DNA from: Candidatus Poseidoniaceae archaeon
GTDB lineage: Archaea; Thermoplasmatota; Poseidoniia; Poseidoniales; Poseidoniaceae
DNA length: 12,854 bases
NCBI GenBank assembly: GCA_013330765.1
Contig: DUHU01000065.1
Location: forward strand, 1 to 12,854
Reading direction: 5' to 3'
Shown: piece after piece, positions 6,576 to 12,854 of the stretch
How the letters are laid out: every line of letters starts with the position of its first letter
Position numbering within the stretch: the first letter of the stretch is position 1
Position numbers and translations under genes: made by a program
The notes under the pieces: model-generated
The model's database searches: none
What the model was told of the DNA's origin: nothing
What the model saw: only the letters and a program-made list of their open reading frames with translations

Positions 6576-8132
6576 TCAGCCCTCAAGGGCGGCACGACGC
6601 GCGTCTTGCGCTTCGCCCACTTCGCGAAGCAACCGTTCGCGGAGGGCTTCATGCAACCACATCCCGTCCTTGAGATCCAACAGAAGTCCGTGGTCCATCA
6701 GATGCTGCGGCGGAAGGCCTTCCCAACCTACGGCCTCGGCCAAGCGTGACCACGGCACGGGGGCATCGGCGGACGCGAGCGTGGCCAACAGCTCTCGCTC
6801 GCCCTCCGGCAGCGCGGAGAGAATTTCTTGATCCAAGAAACGCAACCAATCGCCGTGGACCACGTCTCCGTACAATTCCAGCAATTCGAGGGCGAGCGGG
6901 TGCCCACCTGTCCGGGCCAACACGTCCTCCGGCGAGGCAATATCGCCGGTGAGGTCCGCGAGCCAACGCTCGACGACGTCCAAAGGCAACCCTTCGAGCG
7001 GGAGTTCCCTCATCACGTCGCGCGTGTGAACGTCGCGCTGATCGTAGAAATCCATGGTCCGCCGGGAGATGAACAGGAGGCGCACCGGCGTTTTCTCGGC
7101 CAACGACAACAACGCGCCATAGAATGCACCCCCTTGTTCCGTGAGGTGGTGCGCATCGTCGATGACGACCAACCAATACGGAGGCGGGCCGCGCCGGCCA
7201 GGGTCGAACCGATCGCGAATGGTGCGGGCGTCCGTTAGGTACGCCAACAACCGACGACGCCAGAGGTCGATGTCCAACTGTGCGCCAGGGTGCAGCGGGA
7301 GCGTTGACATCAGGTCGTACGGGTCATGACGGTCGTCGATGCCGAACCGGTGGAGCAAACTCACGGCCAATCCTGTCACGGTGTCCCACGGCTGGCAGGG
7401 GTACCAGCACACCGAAAGGTGCTCATCGTTGCTCTGCAGGGCCGCAAGCCAGTTCGCGACCAAGGTGGATTTTCCGATGCCGGCGATGCCGTGGACGAGC
7501 ATCGCCGGTCGGCGTTCATCGTACCACGCGTCGAGGGCTGTGCGTTCCGTCTCCCGGCCGTGCACTTTGCGCGTGTTTGGTGGCGAGGTGTGGTAGGTGG
7601 CGTGGGCCCCGGCCATCATGGTGAGTCGACCTGGAGGAAGCTCGCCGTCCGCGGCATCGCCTTTCCTTCGGATGAGGCCGAATCGAATGTCGCCGTAGGT
7701 CAGCACACCCTCGTGTTGGGCGTGCATCAAAATGCGCAGCAAGCCAATGTCGGCGTCCAAACGGCCTCGGGCTTCATGGGCGGGGACCTCGAGGAGTTGA
7801 CCGTCTTCGCCTCGCAGCAACACTTTCGTCTTCGACAAGGTCTCCGCACGGTCCTTTGCAGCCGCGGCTCCGTCGTCGGTCAACTGCCAAGTTTTGCGTC
7901 GCCGTTCGCCACCTTCGACGCTTCTGAGATGTTCGCTCACCCGGGCATCGCGGGTCAGTGTGCGCATGGCCCGGCTGACGTTGGGTGGGTGCAATGCACA
8001 TGCTTCTGCGATGCCGTCACGCGTAACGGCCTGCGGCACCTCGAAGCGATCGGCATGGCCTTGGTGCTCCAACAAATGCAGGAGAATGCGGTCCTGCACC
8101 GCCACGGACACCTTGGGCAGGTCAGCGGGCAC
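6576..8132 (-). CDS. Winged-helix DNA-binding STAND/AAA-type ATPase (putative transcription regulator)
   Basis: This protein of about 518 residues fuses an N-terminal winged helix with a signal-transduction NTPase. Residues 12-88 (ILLHLLEHQG, then GIAEACALHPPNVSRAMRTL and a basic wing ending KTWQLTDDG) resemble MarR-like helix-turn-helix domains. A linker of about 100 residues leads to VHGRETE at 190-196, a typical NTPase entry. The ATPase shows Walker A GIAGIGKST (215-223), Walker B LVVIDDAHH (321-329), a sensor-like RLLFISRR (351-358) and the STAND GxP motif in GGHPLALELL (409-418). The last ~100 residues form a further helical/winged region (WSRLAEAVGWEGL). STAND proteins are ATP-driven switches that usually respond to a ligand; neither ligand nor target is known. 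The start is uncertain: GTG at 8132 has no clear ribosome site, and further in-frame GTGs follow. Divergence from the giant surface protein suggests it controls that gene or itself (inference). Confidence 0.82.
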   Translation of the reverse strand: MPADLPKVSVAVQDRILLHLLEHQGHADRFEVPQAVTRDGIAEACALHPPNVSRAMRTLTRDARVSEHLRSVEGGERRRKTWQLTDDGAAAAKDRAETLSKTKVLLRGEDGQLLEVPAHEARGRLDADIGLLRILMHAQHEGVLTYGDIRFGLIRRKGDAADGELPPGRLTMMAGAHATYHTSPPNTRKVHGRETERTALDAWYDERRPAMLVHGIAGIGKSTLVANWLAALQSNDEHLSVCWYPCQPWDTVTGLAVSLLHRFGIDDRHDPYDLMSTLPLHPGAQLDIDLWRRRLLAYLTDARTIRDRFDPGRRGPPPYWLVVIDDAHHLTEQGGAFYGALLSLAEKTPVRLLFISRRTMDFYDQRDVHTRDVMRELPLEGLPLDVVERWLADLTGDIASPEDVLARTGGHPLALELLELYGDVVHGDWLRFLDQEILSALPEGERELLATLASADAPVPWSRLAEAVGWEGLPPQHLMDHGLLLDLKDGMWLHEALRERLLREVGEAQDARRAALEG

Positions 8133-8151
8133 GCTTCTCGCTCTTCCTCAT
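8122..8151 (-). other. Nine-codon mini-ORF overlapping the regulator start
   Basis: On the minus strand an ATG at 8151 opens MRKSEKRAR and stops at 8122, in a different frame from the GTG-started regulator and overlapping its first codons. It may be chance, a short leader that couples translation, or the true N-terminus separated by a one-base sequencing error. Confidence 0.2.
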
Positions 8152-8196
8152 TTGTTCAAGGCTTTGCCTGCCCATTGCTCATGTCGATGTTGGATT

Positions 8197-8222
8197 TTGT
8201 GCAGGCGTTCTTGCACAAGAAC
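8197..8222. promoter_or_regulatory. Two nested inverted repeats between the STAND regulator and the surface-protein gene
   Basis: TTGTGCA (8197-8203) and TGCACAA (8212-8218) form a perfect 7-base inverted repeat with an 8-base spacer. Interleaved with it, GTTCTTG (8207-8213), CA, CAAGAAC (8216-8222) forms a second perfect 7-base repeat with a 2-base spacer. They lie in the 126-base gap between divergent genes, just upstream of the TATA-like box of the surface-protein gene and overlapping an A/T-rich patch that could be the regulator's own promoter. The layout is what an operator for a dimeric winged-helix protein would look like. Which of the two symmetries matters cannot be told from sequence. 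Confidence 0.45.
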
Positions 8223-8231
8223 ACCACAACC

Positions 8232-8240
8232 CCTTTATTG
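8232..8240 (+). promoter_or_regulatory. TATA-like box for the giant surface-protein gene
   Basis: CCTTTATTG lies about 19-27 bases before the ATG at 8259, near the position expected of an archaeal TATA box for a leaderless or nearly leaderless message. There is no Shine-Dalgarno site before that ATG, which agrees with leaderless initiation. The inverted repeats at 8197-8222 end ten bases upstream. Confidence 0.42.
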
Positions 8241-8258
8241 GCGTGGACATCGAAAAGC

Positions 8259-11200
8259 ATGGCAATTCTCACGACCGCGTCCAACCGGGCCATCCTTCTT
8301 GCCTTTTTGATGGTCCTCGCCCTCATGCCGATGGCCCTTCTTGCCTCGGCAGCGGACACGGACGGCGACGGCGTTGAAGACGCCAACGACGCCTGTCCGT
8401 ACGCCTACGGGACGTCCACTGTGGATCGTGACGGGTGCCCCGACACCGACGGCGACGGAACGTCGGACTTCAATGACGGTTGGACCATCGCCAACCCCAG
8501 CTTCACCAACGAGCAAACCATTTCCTCGAGCAACGACTACTACGACGTGGCGTACTCGCCTGATGGGACCCATGTCGTCACCGCATCGGAAGACGGGTTC
8601 GTTCGCGTCTGGAACGCGAGCACCTTCACCAACGTCCGCTCCGTGAACGCGATTTCCGGCGGAGATGTCACGAGCATCGCTTGGTCCCCCGATGGGCAAT
8701 ACATCGCTGCAGGTTTGGACGACGACACCATGGACATCTACTATGCGTCAAACCTGACCTCGGTTCATGGCACCATCAGCGTTGACGTGGGCAGTGGAGA
8801 TTACGTCAACGACGTGACCTTCAATCCGGACAGCGACCTGGTCGCAGTGTCCATTGGGCGGTCTGGAAACGGTGGAACCAACGGGCAGGTCTTCTTGATC
8901 CAGGTGGCAGACGGTTCAAACTTGCACAGCCTCAACCCGAACAGCGAAGACCGCTTCTACGCCGCCTCCTTTTCCCCCGATGGACAATTCATCGCGCTGG
9001 CCGGAAACAGCGACTTCTACATCTCCAACGTGACCTCCCAGCAGACCGTGAGCAGCATCAGCAGCCCACCAGCAGCCGTGAACAACATCGCCTGGTCACC
9101 CGATGGAAATTACATCGCCATGTGCGGAGGTTGGGAGGGAAGTTCTGCCAGTTTGGACATGTATCAGTACACGGGTTCCTCCTGGAGCGTGGTGTGGGGC
9201 GCTCAGACGACCACGTCATGCGCCTCCATCGAGTTCAGCCCGGACGGCAAGCAAATCGCTGCAGGCTTGTACTGGTACGGCGCAGACGCCACCACGGTCT
9301 ACATCGGCGACACGGCCACGGGCACCACCCTCGATTCGTTTAGCGGGCCGCAACCTGGAGGCTGTACCGGAAACAGCAACTGCGGCACCATCTATGGCCT
9401 TGCTTGGAGTCCAGACAGCACCCATTTCGTGACCGCTCATGGCCGGAACGACGAGGGCGTGTACTTCTGGTTTGCAGACATCGATGAAGACAACGACGGG
9501 TACAACTCCACCGATCAAGGAGACGGCATCGTTGACGCTTTCCCCTCCGATGGAAGCCAGTGGAACGACACCGACGCCGACGGGTACGGCGACAATCCAG
9601 CACCTGCCACTCAGCCCGACGCGTGCGTGACCAGGGTCGGCTATTCGACGATGGACCGCTACGGCTGCCCGGACACCGATGGCGACGGTTATTCCGACCC
9701 CGACAGCGTGTGGAGCATTGTCGACGGCGCGGACGTGTGGCCAAACGACCCTGAGCAATGGGCGGACGCCGACCTGGACGGGTACGGTGACAACTACCTG
9801 TATGATTTGGATTCCAACCAAATACACGTGAATCAACGCGGCGACGCGTTCCCGATGGATCCGCTCCAATGGAACGACACCGATGGTGACGGCTGGGGCG
9901 ACAACTACGACAACCCGGCATGGACCGCAAACCGGGCGTCGCACTGGCCCGGTGAACTTCTCCAAGGGGCCATGCTGCCCGATGCCTTCCCTCTCGACCG
10001 CACGCAGTGGCTGGACACGGACGGTGACGGGATCGGCGACAACCCGAACTCCGGCGCCGCCGATGGATGTCCGAACGTGCCCGGGGACTCCTTCTGGGAC
10101 CGTCTTGGCTGCCCGGACAGTGACGGCGACGGTTGGTCGGACCCCACCGACGATTGGGGCCCCAACAGCCAGTGCTCGGGCGCAGATGCGTTCAAGGACG
10201 ACGCCACGCAATGGTGCGATTCTGACGGCGATGGTTTCGGTGACAACCAAAGCGGCAACGAACCGGACGCCTGCCCCAACCAAGCCGGGACCTCGGACGG
10301 TGACGTCTTTGGATGCCCCGACCGCGATGGTGACGGTTGGTCCAACTCCGGGGAACCCTTCCCCGATGACGGGACGCAGTGGGAAGACAGGGACGGTGAC
10401 AACCGCGGTGACAATCCCGACGGCAACAACGCTGACTTGTATCCTGACGACTCCACGCAGTGGGCCGACACCGACGGCGACGGCTACGGCGACAATCCCA
10501 GCGGCACCAACGGCGACCGATTCCCCAGCGACCCTCTCCAGTGGGAGGACACGGACAGCGACGGCTTTGGTGACAATTTCGTGGACGAAGACGGCGACGG
10601 CGTGTCTGAATCTGGCGACGTCTGCCCTCTGGATGCAGGCAGTTCCAAAACGCCTCTCAGCCGTGGATGCCCAGACAGTGACGCGGACGGGTACACCGAC
10701 AACGAGGATGCCTTCCCGAACAATCCCTTCCAATGGAACGACACCGACGACGACGGCTTTGGTGACAACACCGCGGTGAGCGGTGGAGACGCCTGCGTCA
10801 ATGAATACGGGCGCTCGAACCAGTCTGGCCGCTACGGATGTCCTGATGCAGACCTCGACGGGTGGGCTGACGTGGACGACGTCTTCCCAGACGACAACCT
10901 CCAGTGGGCCGACAGCGACGGTGACGGCCGTGGCGACAACTACGTGTTCGAGATCGTCTCTGTGGAAGACGAGGCCAACGCTGGCATGTTCATCATGCTC
11001 CGCGAAGAACAAGGCGATGCTTTCCCGAACGATCTAACCCAGTGGTCGGACCGAGACGGCGACGGTCGCGGCGACAACCCGACTGGAAATCTTCCAGACG
11101 CTTTCCCGCTCCGGGTCAGCCAACAACTCGACTTTGATGGCGACGGTTACGGTGACAACATCACCCTCGACGCCTACCAGTCAGACGGCTGCAGGAAGGT

Positions 11201-11735
11201 CTTCGGAACCTCGACCGACGACACGTTCGGATGTCCCGATGCGGACGAAGACGGCACGTCAGACGACGCTGACCCTTGCCCATACGACCCGTCCATCGAA
11301 GTGGGTGTGCGCGGGCAAGTGGAGTGCACCATCACGGCGCCTCAAGACGACAACAACGGCGACGCTTCCCTGGGAGGCGGTGACCTCGCCGGTCAAGTGG
11401 ACGCCTTGACGCTGGTGCTCGTCGGTGTGGTGGGCCTCATGCTCGCTGCAGTGGCCCTCGCCATGATCGCTCGCAACGCCGGTCGGAAAGCAGTGATGGG
11501 TGCCCGCCAGAGCGAGAAGCTCACCAACGCCGCCTTCAACGAAGAAGACGAGCGACGCTTGGAGTGGATCAACTACTACGTGGCTCAAGGCCAACTCGAC
11601 GAAGCCAGGGCCCTTGGATGGACTGGACAAGCCGCCGCCGCTGAAGTGGTGCCGCAATGGAAGCAATACGAGCAAGAGCAGGCAGAGTCTCAGCGCTCCT
11701 CCATGCCCAGCATGCCTGACCTGGATCAACTCTGA
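8259..11735 (+). CDS. Giant surface protein: WD40-like propeller plus thrombospondin type-3-like repeats, C-terminal membrane anchor
   Basis: This 1158-residue exported protein begins with a signal peptide (about 1-31; hydrophobic AILLAFLMVLALMPMALL, likely cut after ASA). A first Asp-rich calcium-type module follows at 33-66. Residues ~94-409 hold seven propeller blades marked by SPDG-type turns (AYSPDG, AWSPDG, TFNPDS, SFSPDG, AWSPDG, EFSPDG, AWSPDS), a complete seven-bladed propeller. Residues ~407-1018 hold twelve repeats of DxFPxDxxQW plus xDxDGDGxGDN; the twelfth is degraded (QQLDFDGDG). Seven copies of a DxC...GCPD insert, one in the first module and six in the repeat block, give paired Cys likely to form disulfides. 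A membrane helix at 1050-1071 and a charged cytoplasmic tail of about 87 residues complete it. The Asp-rich loops should bind calcium and stiffen a stalk; the propeller probably binds a ligand (inference). The ATG at 8259 is chosen for the signal peptide; the open frame upstream mirrors the regulator gene. Its end overlaps the MBL gene by 10 bases. Confidence 0.88.
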   Translation: MAILTTASNRAILLAFLMVLALMPMALLASAADTDGDGVEDANDACPYAYGTSTVDRDGCPDTDGDGTSDFNDGWTIANPSFTNEQTISSSNDYYDVAYSPDGTHVVTASEDGFVRVWNASTFTNVRSVNAISGGDVTSIAWSPDGQYIAAGLDDDTMDIYYASNLTSVHGTISVDVGSGDYVNDVTFNPDSDLVAVSIGRSGNGGTNGQVFLIQVADGSNLHSLNPNSEDRFYAASFSPDGQFIALAGNSDFYISNVTSQQTVSSISSPPAAVNNIAWSPDGNYIAMCGGWEGSSASLDMYQYTGSSWSVVWGAQTTTSCASIEFSPDGKQIAAGLYWYGADATTVYIGDTATGTTLDSFSGPQPGGCTGNSNCGTIYGLAWSPDSTHFVTAHGRNDEGVYFWFADIDEDNDGYNSTDQGDGIVDAFPSDGSQWNDTDADGYGDNPAPATQPDACVTRVGYSTMDRYGCPDTDGDGYSDPDSVWSIVDGADVWPNDPEQWADADLDGYGDNYLYDLDSNQIHVNQRGDAFPMDPLQWNDTDGDGWGDNYDNPAWTANRASHWPGELLQGAMLPDAFPLDRTQWLDTDGDGIGDNPNSGAADGCPNVPGDSFWDRLGCPDSDGDGWSDPTDDWGPNSQCSGADAFKDDATQWCDSDGDGFGDNQSGNEPDACPNQAGTSDGDVFGCPDRDGDGWSNSGEPFPDDGTQWEDRDGDNRGDNPDGNNADLYPDDSTQWADTDGDGYGDNPSGTNGDRFPSDPLQWEDTDSDGFGDNFVDEDGDGVSESGDVCPLDAGSSKTPLSRGCPDSDADGYTDNEDAFPNNPFQWNDTDDDGFGDNTAVSGGDACVNEYGRSNQSGRYGCPDADLDGWADVDDVFPDDNLQWADSDGDGRGDNYVFEIVSVEDEANAGMFIMLREEQGDAFPNDLTQWSDRDGDGRGDNPTGNLPDAFPLRVSQQLDFDGDGYGDNITLDAYQSDGCRKVFGTSTDDTFGCPDADEDGTSDDADPCPYDPSIEVGVRGQVECTITAPQDDNNGDASLGGGDLAGQVDALTLVLVGVVGLMLAAVALAMIARNAGRKAVMGARQSEKLTNAAFNEEDERRLEWINYYVAQGQLDEARALGWTGQAAAAEVVPQWKQYEQEQAESQRSSMPSMPDLDQL
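9478..11160 (+). repeat. Degenerate in-frame repeat array encoding twelve calcium-type modules
   Basis: Within the surface-protein gene the pattern GA(C/T)ACCGA(C/T)GGCGACGG...GGCGACAA recurs, each copy encoding xDxDGDGxGDN after a DxFPxDxxQW lead. Spacing varies from about 27 codons (simple copies, e.g. 10345-10560) to about 50-60 where a Cys-paired insert is present. Copies differ at many third positions, so the array is old and kept by selection on protein rather than by recent duplication. Confidence 0.8.
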
Positions 11736-12478
11736 TCTCGGGCGCGGCGTGCCAACGCGTCGTCAAAGGCCAGAAACGGCAAGGCCGTCCACGCTTCGTC
11801 AGAATCCAAGGCGGCCATCGCTTCGTTCTCGTTGAGCACCTCGCCCAAGGTCAAATGGTACGGCGTACGCCCGTCCGGCAGCGTGTAGGCATGGCCTGGC
11901 AGGACGATCCACTCCTCTGGAAGGGCCTGCATGCGGCTCCTCAGGTGCTTCAAGGACGACCTGAGCGAGGCCGGGTCGCCTCCGTGGAGATCGGCACGAC
12001 CGCAACGTCCCAAGAACAGGCAATCGCCCGACACGACGATGCCGTGACCCAGGAAGGTCAGGTGACCTGGTGTATGACCCGGCGTTCGGATGGCCTCGAA
12101 GGTGAGTTCGCCCACATGGAGGGCCGTGGCGACGTTTGGAGGGGTGTCGAGGGCACGTGTGTGGGGGCCGCTCCAACCCCGTTCCCTCTCCGCCTCATGG
12201 ACGACCACTTCGAAACCCTCACCGCCGAGCGCAAGGGCCTCTTCGATTCCTTTTGTGTGGTCCCAATGGCTGTGGGTCAGCCAAGCCCCAACCAGCCGAA
12301 AACCATGTGCTGCTGCGGTCTCAAACCAGTAGGCTGCGTCGAAGGGGTCAACCACGACCGCTTCCTTGCTGGCCGTGCACACGATCAGGTGATTCAGGTT
12401 GTCCCATTCACCAAGTTGAGCCTGCAAGACCTGGCAGGCCGCCGTTGAATGCACCACGGTTGCGGTCGGCTCCGGCAT
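11726..12478 (-). CDS. MBL-fold metallohydrolase, glyoxalase II / persulfide dioxygenase-like
   Basis: This 250-residue metallo-beta-lactamase-fold enzyme shows the full metal-site set: THSHWDH at 68-74 (His69, His71, Asp73, His74), TPGHTPGH at 132-139 with His135, SGDCLF at 150-155 with Asp152, and LPGHAYT at 193-199 with His196. LGRCGRADLHGGDP after the bridging Asp is closer to the GCGRxD segment of ETHE1-type persulfide dioxygenases and some glyoxalase II enzymes than to lactamases. It could oxidise glutathione-type persulfides (one iron) or hydrolyse a thioester such as lactoyl-thiol (two metals); both second-metal ligands, Asp73 and His74, are present, so sequence alone does not decide. 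The ATG at 12478 has GAGG about six bases upstream. The 3' end overlaps the surface-protein gene by 10 bases. Nearby thioredoxin and glutaredoxin fit a thiol-chemistry setting (inference). Confidence 0.88.
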   Translation of the reverse strand: MPEPTATVVHSTAACQVLQAQLGEWDNLNHLIVCTASKEAVVVDPFDAAYWFETAAAHGFRLVGAWLTHSHWDHTKGIEEALALGGEGFEVVVHEAERERGWSGPHTRALDTPPNVATALHVGELTFEAIRTPGHTPGHLTFLGHGIVVSGDCLFLGRCGRADLHGGDPASLRSSLKHLRSRMQALPEEWIVLPGHAYTLPDGRTPYHLTLGEVLNENEAMAALDSDEAWTALPFLAFDDALARRARDQS

Positions 12479-12529
12479 GATTGCCTCAGGGACCGCTGCC
12501 CTTTCAAGGGGGAGCAGTGTTCACCCAAC

Positions 12530-12854
12530 ATGGACCAGCGTGAGCGCGGGGTGGTGGCCCTCCTCTTGCTGGCCCTGCTTGTGGCCATGCCCTTCTCGGG
12601 TATGGCCTCCGCGGAGGGAACGGAAGGCCTTGAGGTCGAATTGACCGTGACCCCCCTCGATCGACCATGGTTGACCGACGGGGACGTCCTGACCTTGTCC
12701 GCGACGTTGGCCAACCCAACCGATGAGACGGTTGAGACCGAAACCGACCCTTCCTGCGGTTTGGTGCTGTCCGCCTTTGACGCCGCCGGGGCCCTTGTCC
12801 ACGACGGATCGCAAGCGTGCCGCGGCCAAGAACGCGGGTTGTCCCTTTCCCCGG
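12530..12854 (+). CDS. Secreted protein, N-terminal part only (possible BsuPI-like Ig domain)
   Basis: The gene runs off the window end; 108 codons are visible with no stop. A signal peptide is clear: VVALLLLALLVAMPFSGMASA at 8-28, likely cut after ASA. Residues 34-62 (LEVELTVTPLDRPWLTDGDVL, then TLSATLANPT) form beta-strand-like stretches leading to an N-P-T-D-E turn. Cys76 and Cys97 frame LVLSAFDAAGALVHDGS, which resembles BsuPI-type domains (intracellular proteinase inhibitor family) with an added disulfide. The domain call is tentative. The ATG at 12530 is preceded by GGGGGAG at about 15 bases, too far for a good ribosome site. It is divergent from the MBL-fold enzyme across a 51-base gap. 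Confidence 0.7.
   Translation, partial: MDQRERGVVALLLLALLVAMPFSGMASAEGTEGLEVELTVTPLDRPWLTDGDVLTLSATLANPTDETVETETDPSCGLVLSAFDAAGALVHDGSQACRGQERGLSLSP

Noticed and set aside
7326..8258. Plus-strand extension of the surface-protein frame upstream of 8259
   Set aside because: It lies opposite the STAND ATPase, whose Walker motifs are clear, and the signal peptide starts at 8259.
9216..11012. 598-residue open frame on the minus strand opposite the surface protein
   Set aside because: It mirrors the GAC/GGC-rich repeat codons, is Val/Arg-rich low-complexity, has no start signal, and the plus strand has a clear signal peptide, propeller, repeats and anchor.
9478..11160. CRISPR-like regular repeats
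   Set aside because: The repeats are degenerate, in-frame and protein-coding; there are no identical repeats with unique spacers.
11855..12448. 197-residue plus-strand open frame
   Set aside because: It is antisense to the MBL-fold enzyme whose metal-binding motifs are complete.
12499..12510. CCCTT-TC-AAGGG palindrome before the last gene
   Set aside because: Five-base arms are too short to stand out in GC-rich DNA, and nothing else marks it as a site.
12394..12829. Minus-strand open frames near the window end
   Set aside because: They overlap the signal-peptide-bearing secreted gene on the plus strand and show no recognisable protein features.

Overview
The window looks like a piece of a planktonic Marine Group II archaeon (Candidatus Poseidoniales, Thermoplasmatota) or a close relative. 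This is inference from three things. The largest gene encodes a secreted, membrane-anchored protein full of thrombospondin type-3-like repeats (DxFPxDxxQW followed by xDxDGDGxGDN), a pattern typical of that lineage. Several genes have no ribosome binding site but a TATA-like box about 20-30 bases before the start codon, as in leaderless archaeal transcripts. A winged-helix/STAND ATPase regulator of an archaeal-looking type is also present. The DNA is GC-rich, genes are packed tightly on both strands, and no stretch over 300 bases lacks a gene. I saw no rRNA, tRNA, CRISPR array, insertion sequence or attachment site.

Layout. (1) 1-1965, minus strand: an operon read bolA-like, monothiol (CGFS) glutaredoxin, DegT/DnrJ/EryC1-type aminotransferase. 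(2) 2048-3481, plus: a MOP-superfamily polysaccharide flippase. It overlaps tail-to-tail with (3) 3460-4317, minus: an unknown two-helix membrane protein. (4) 4365-6137, minus: ribulose-phosphate 3-epimerase followed 3 bases later by a GT4 glycosyltransferase. (5) 6232-6573, plus: thioredoxin. (6) 6576-8132, minus: winged-helix/STAND ATPase, divergent from (7) 8259-11735, plus: an 1158-residue surface protein with signal peptide, a seven-bladed WD40-like propeller, twelve calcium-type repeats, one transmembrane helix and a cytoplasmic tail. (8) 11726-12478, minus: MBL-fold hydrolase of the glyoxalase II/persulfide dioxygenase type. (9) 12530 to the window end, plus: the start of a secreted protein.

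Two themes run through the region. Thiol, persulfide and Fe-S chemistry is represented by BolA, CGFS glutaredoxin, thioredoxin and the MBL-fold enzyme. Surface construction is represented by the aminotransferase, flippase, glycosyltransferase, giant repeat protein and two further exported or membrane proteins. The most interesting spot is the 126-base gap between the STAND regulator and the giant surface protein, which holds two nested inverted repeats next to a TATA-like box. This suggests a regulator/target pair.
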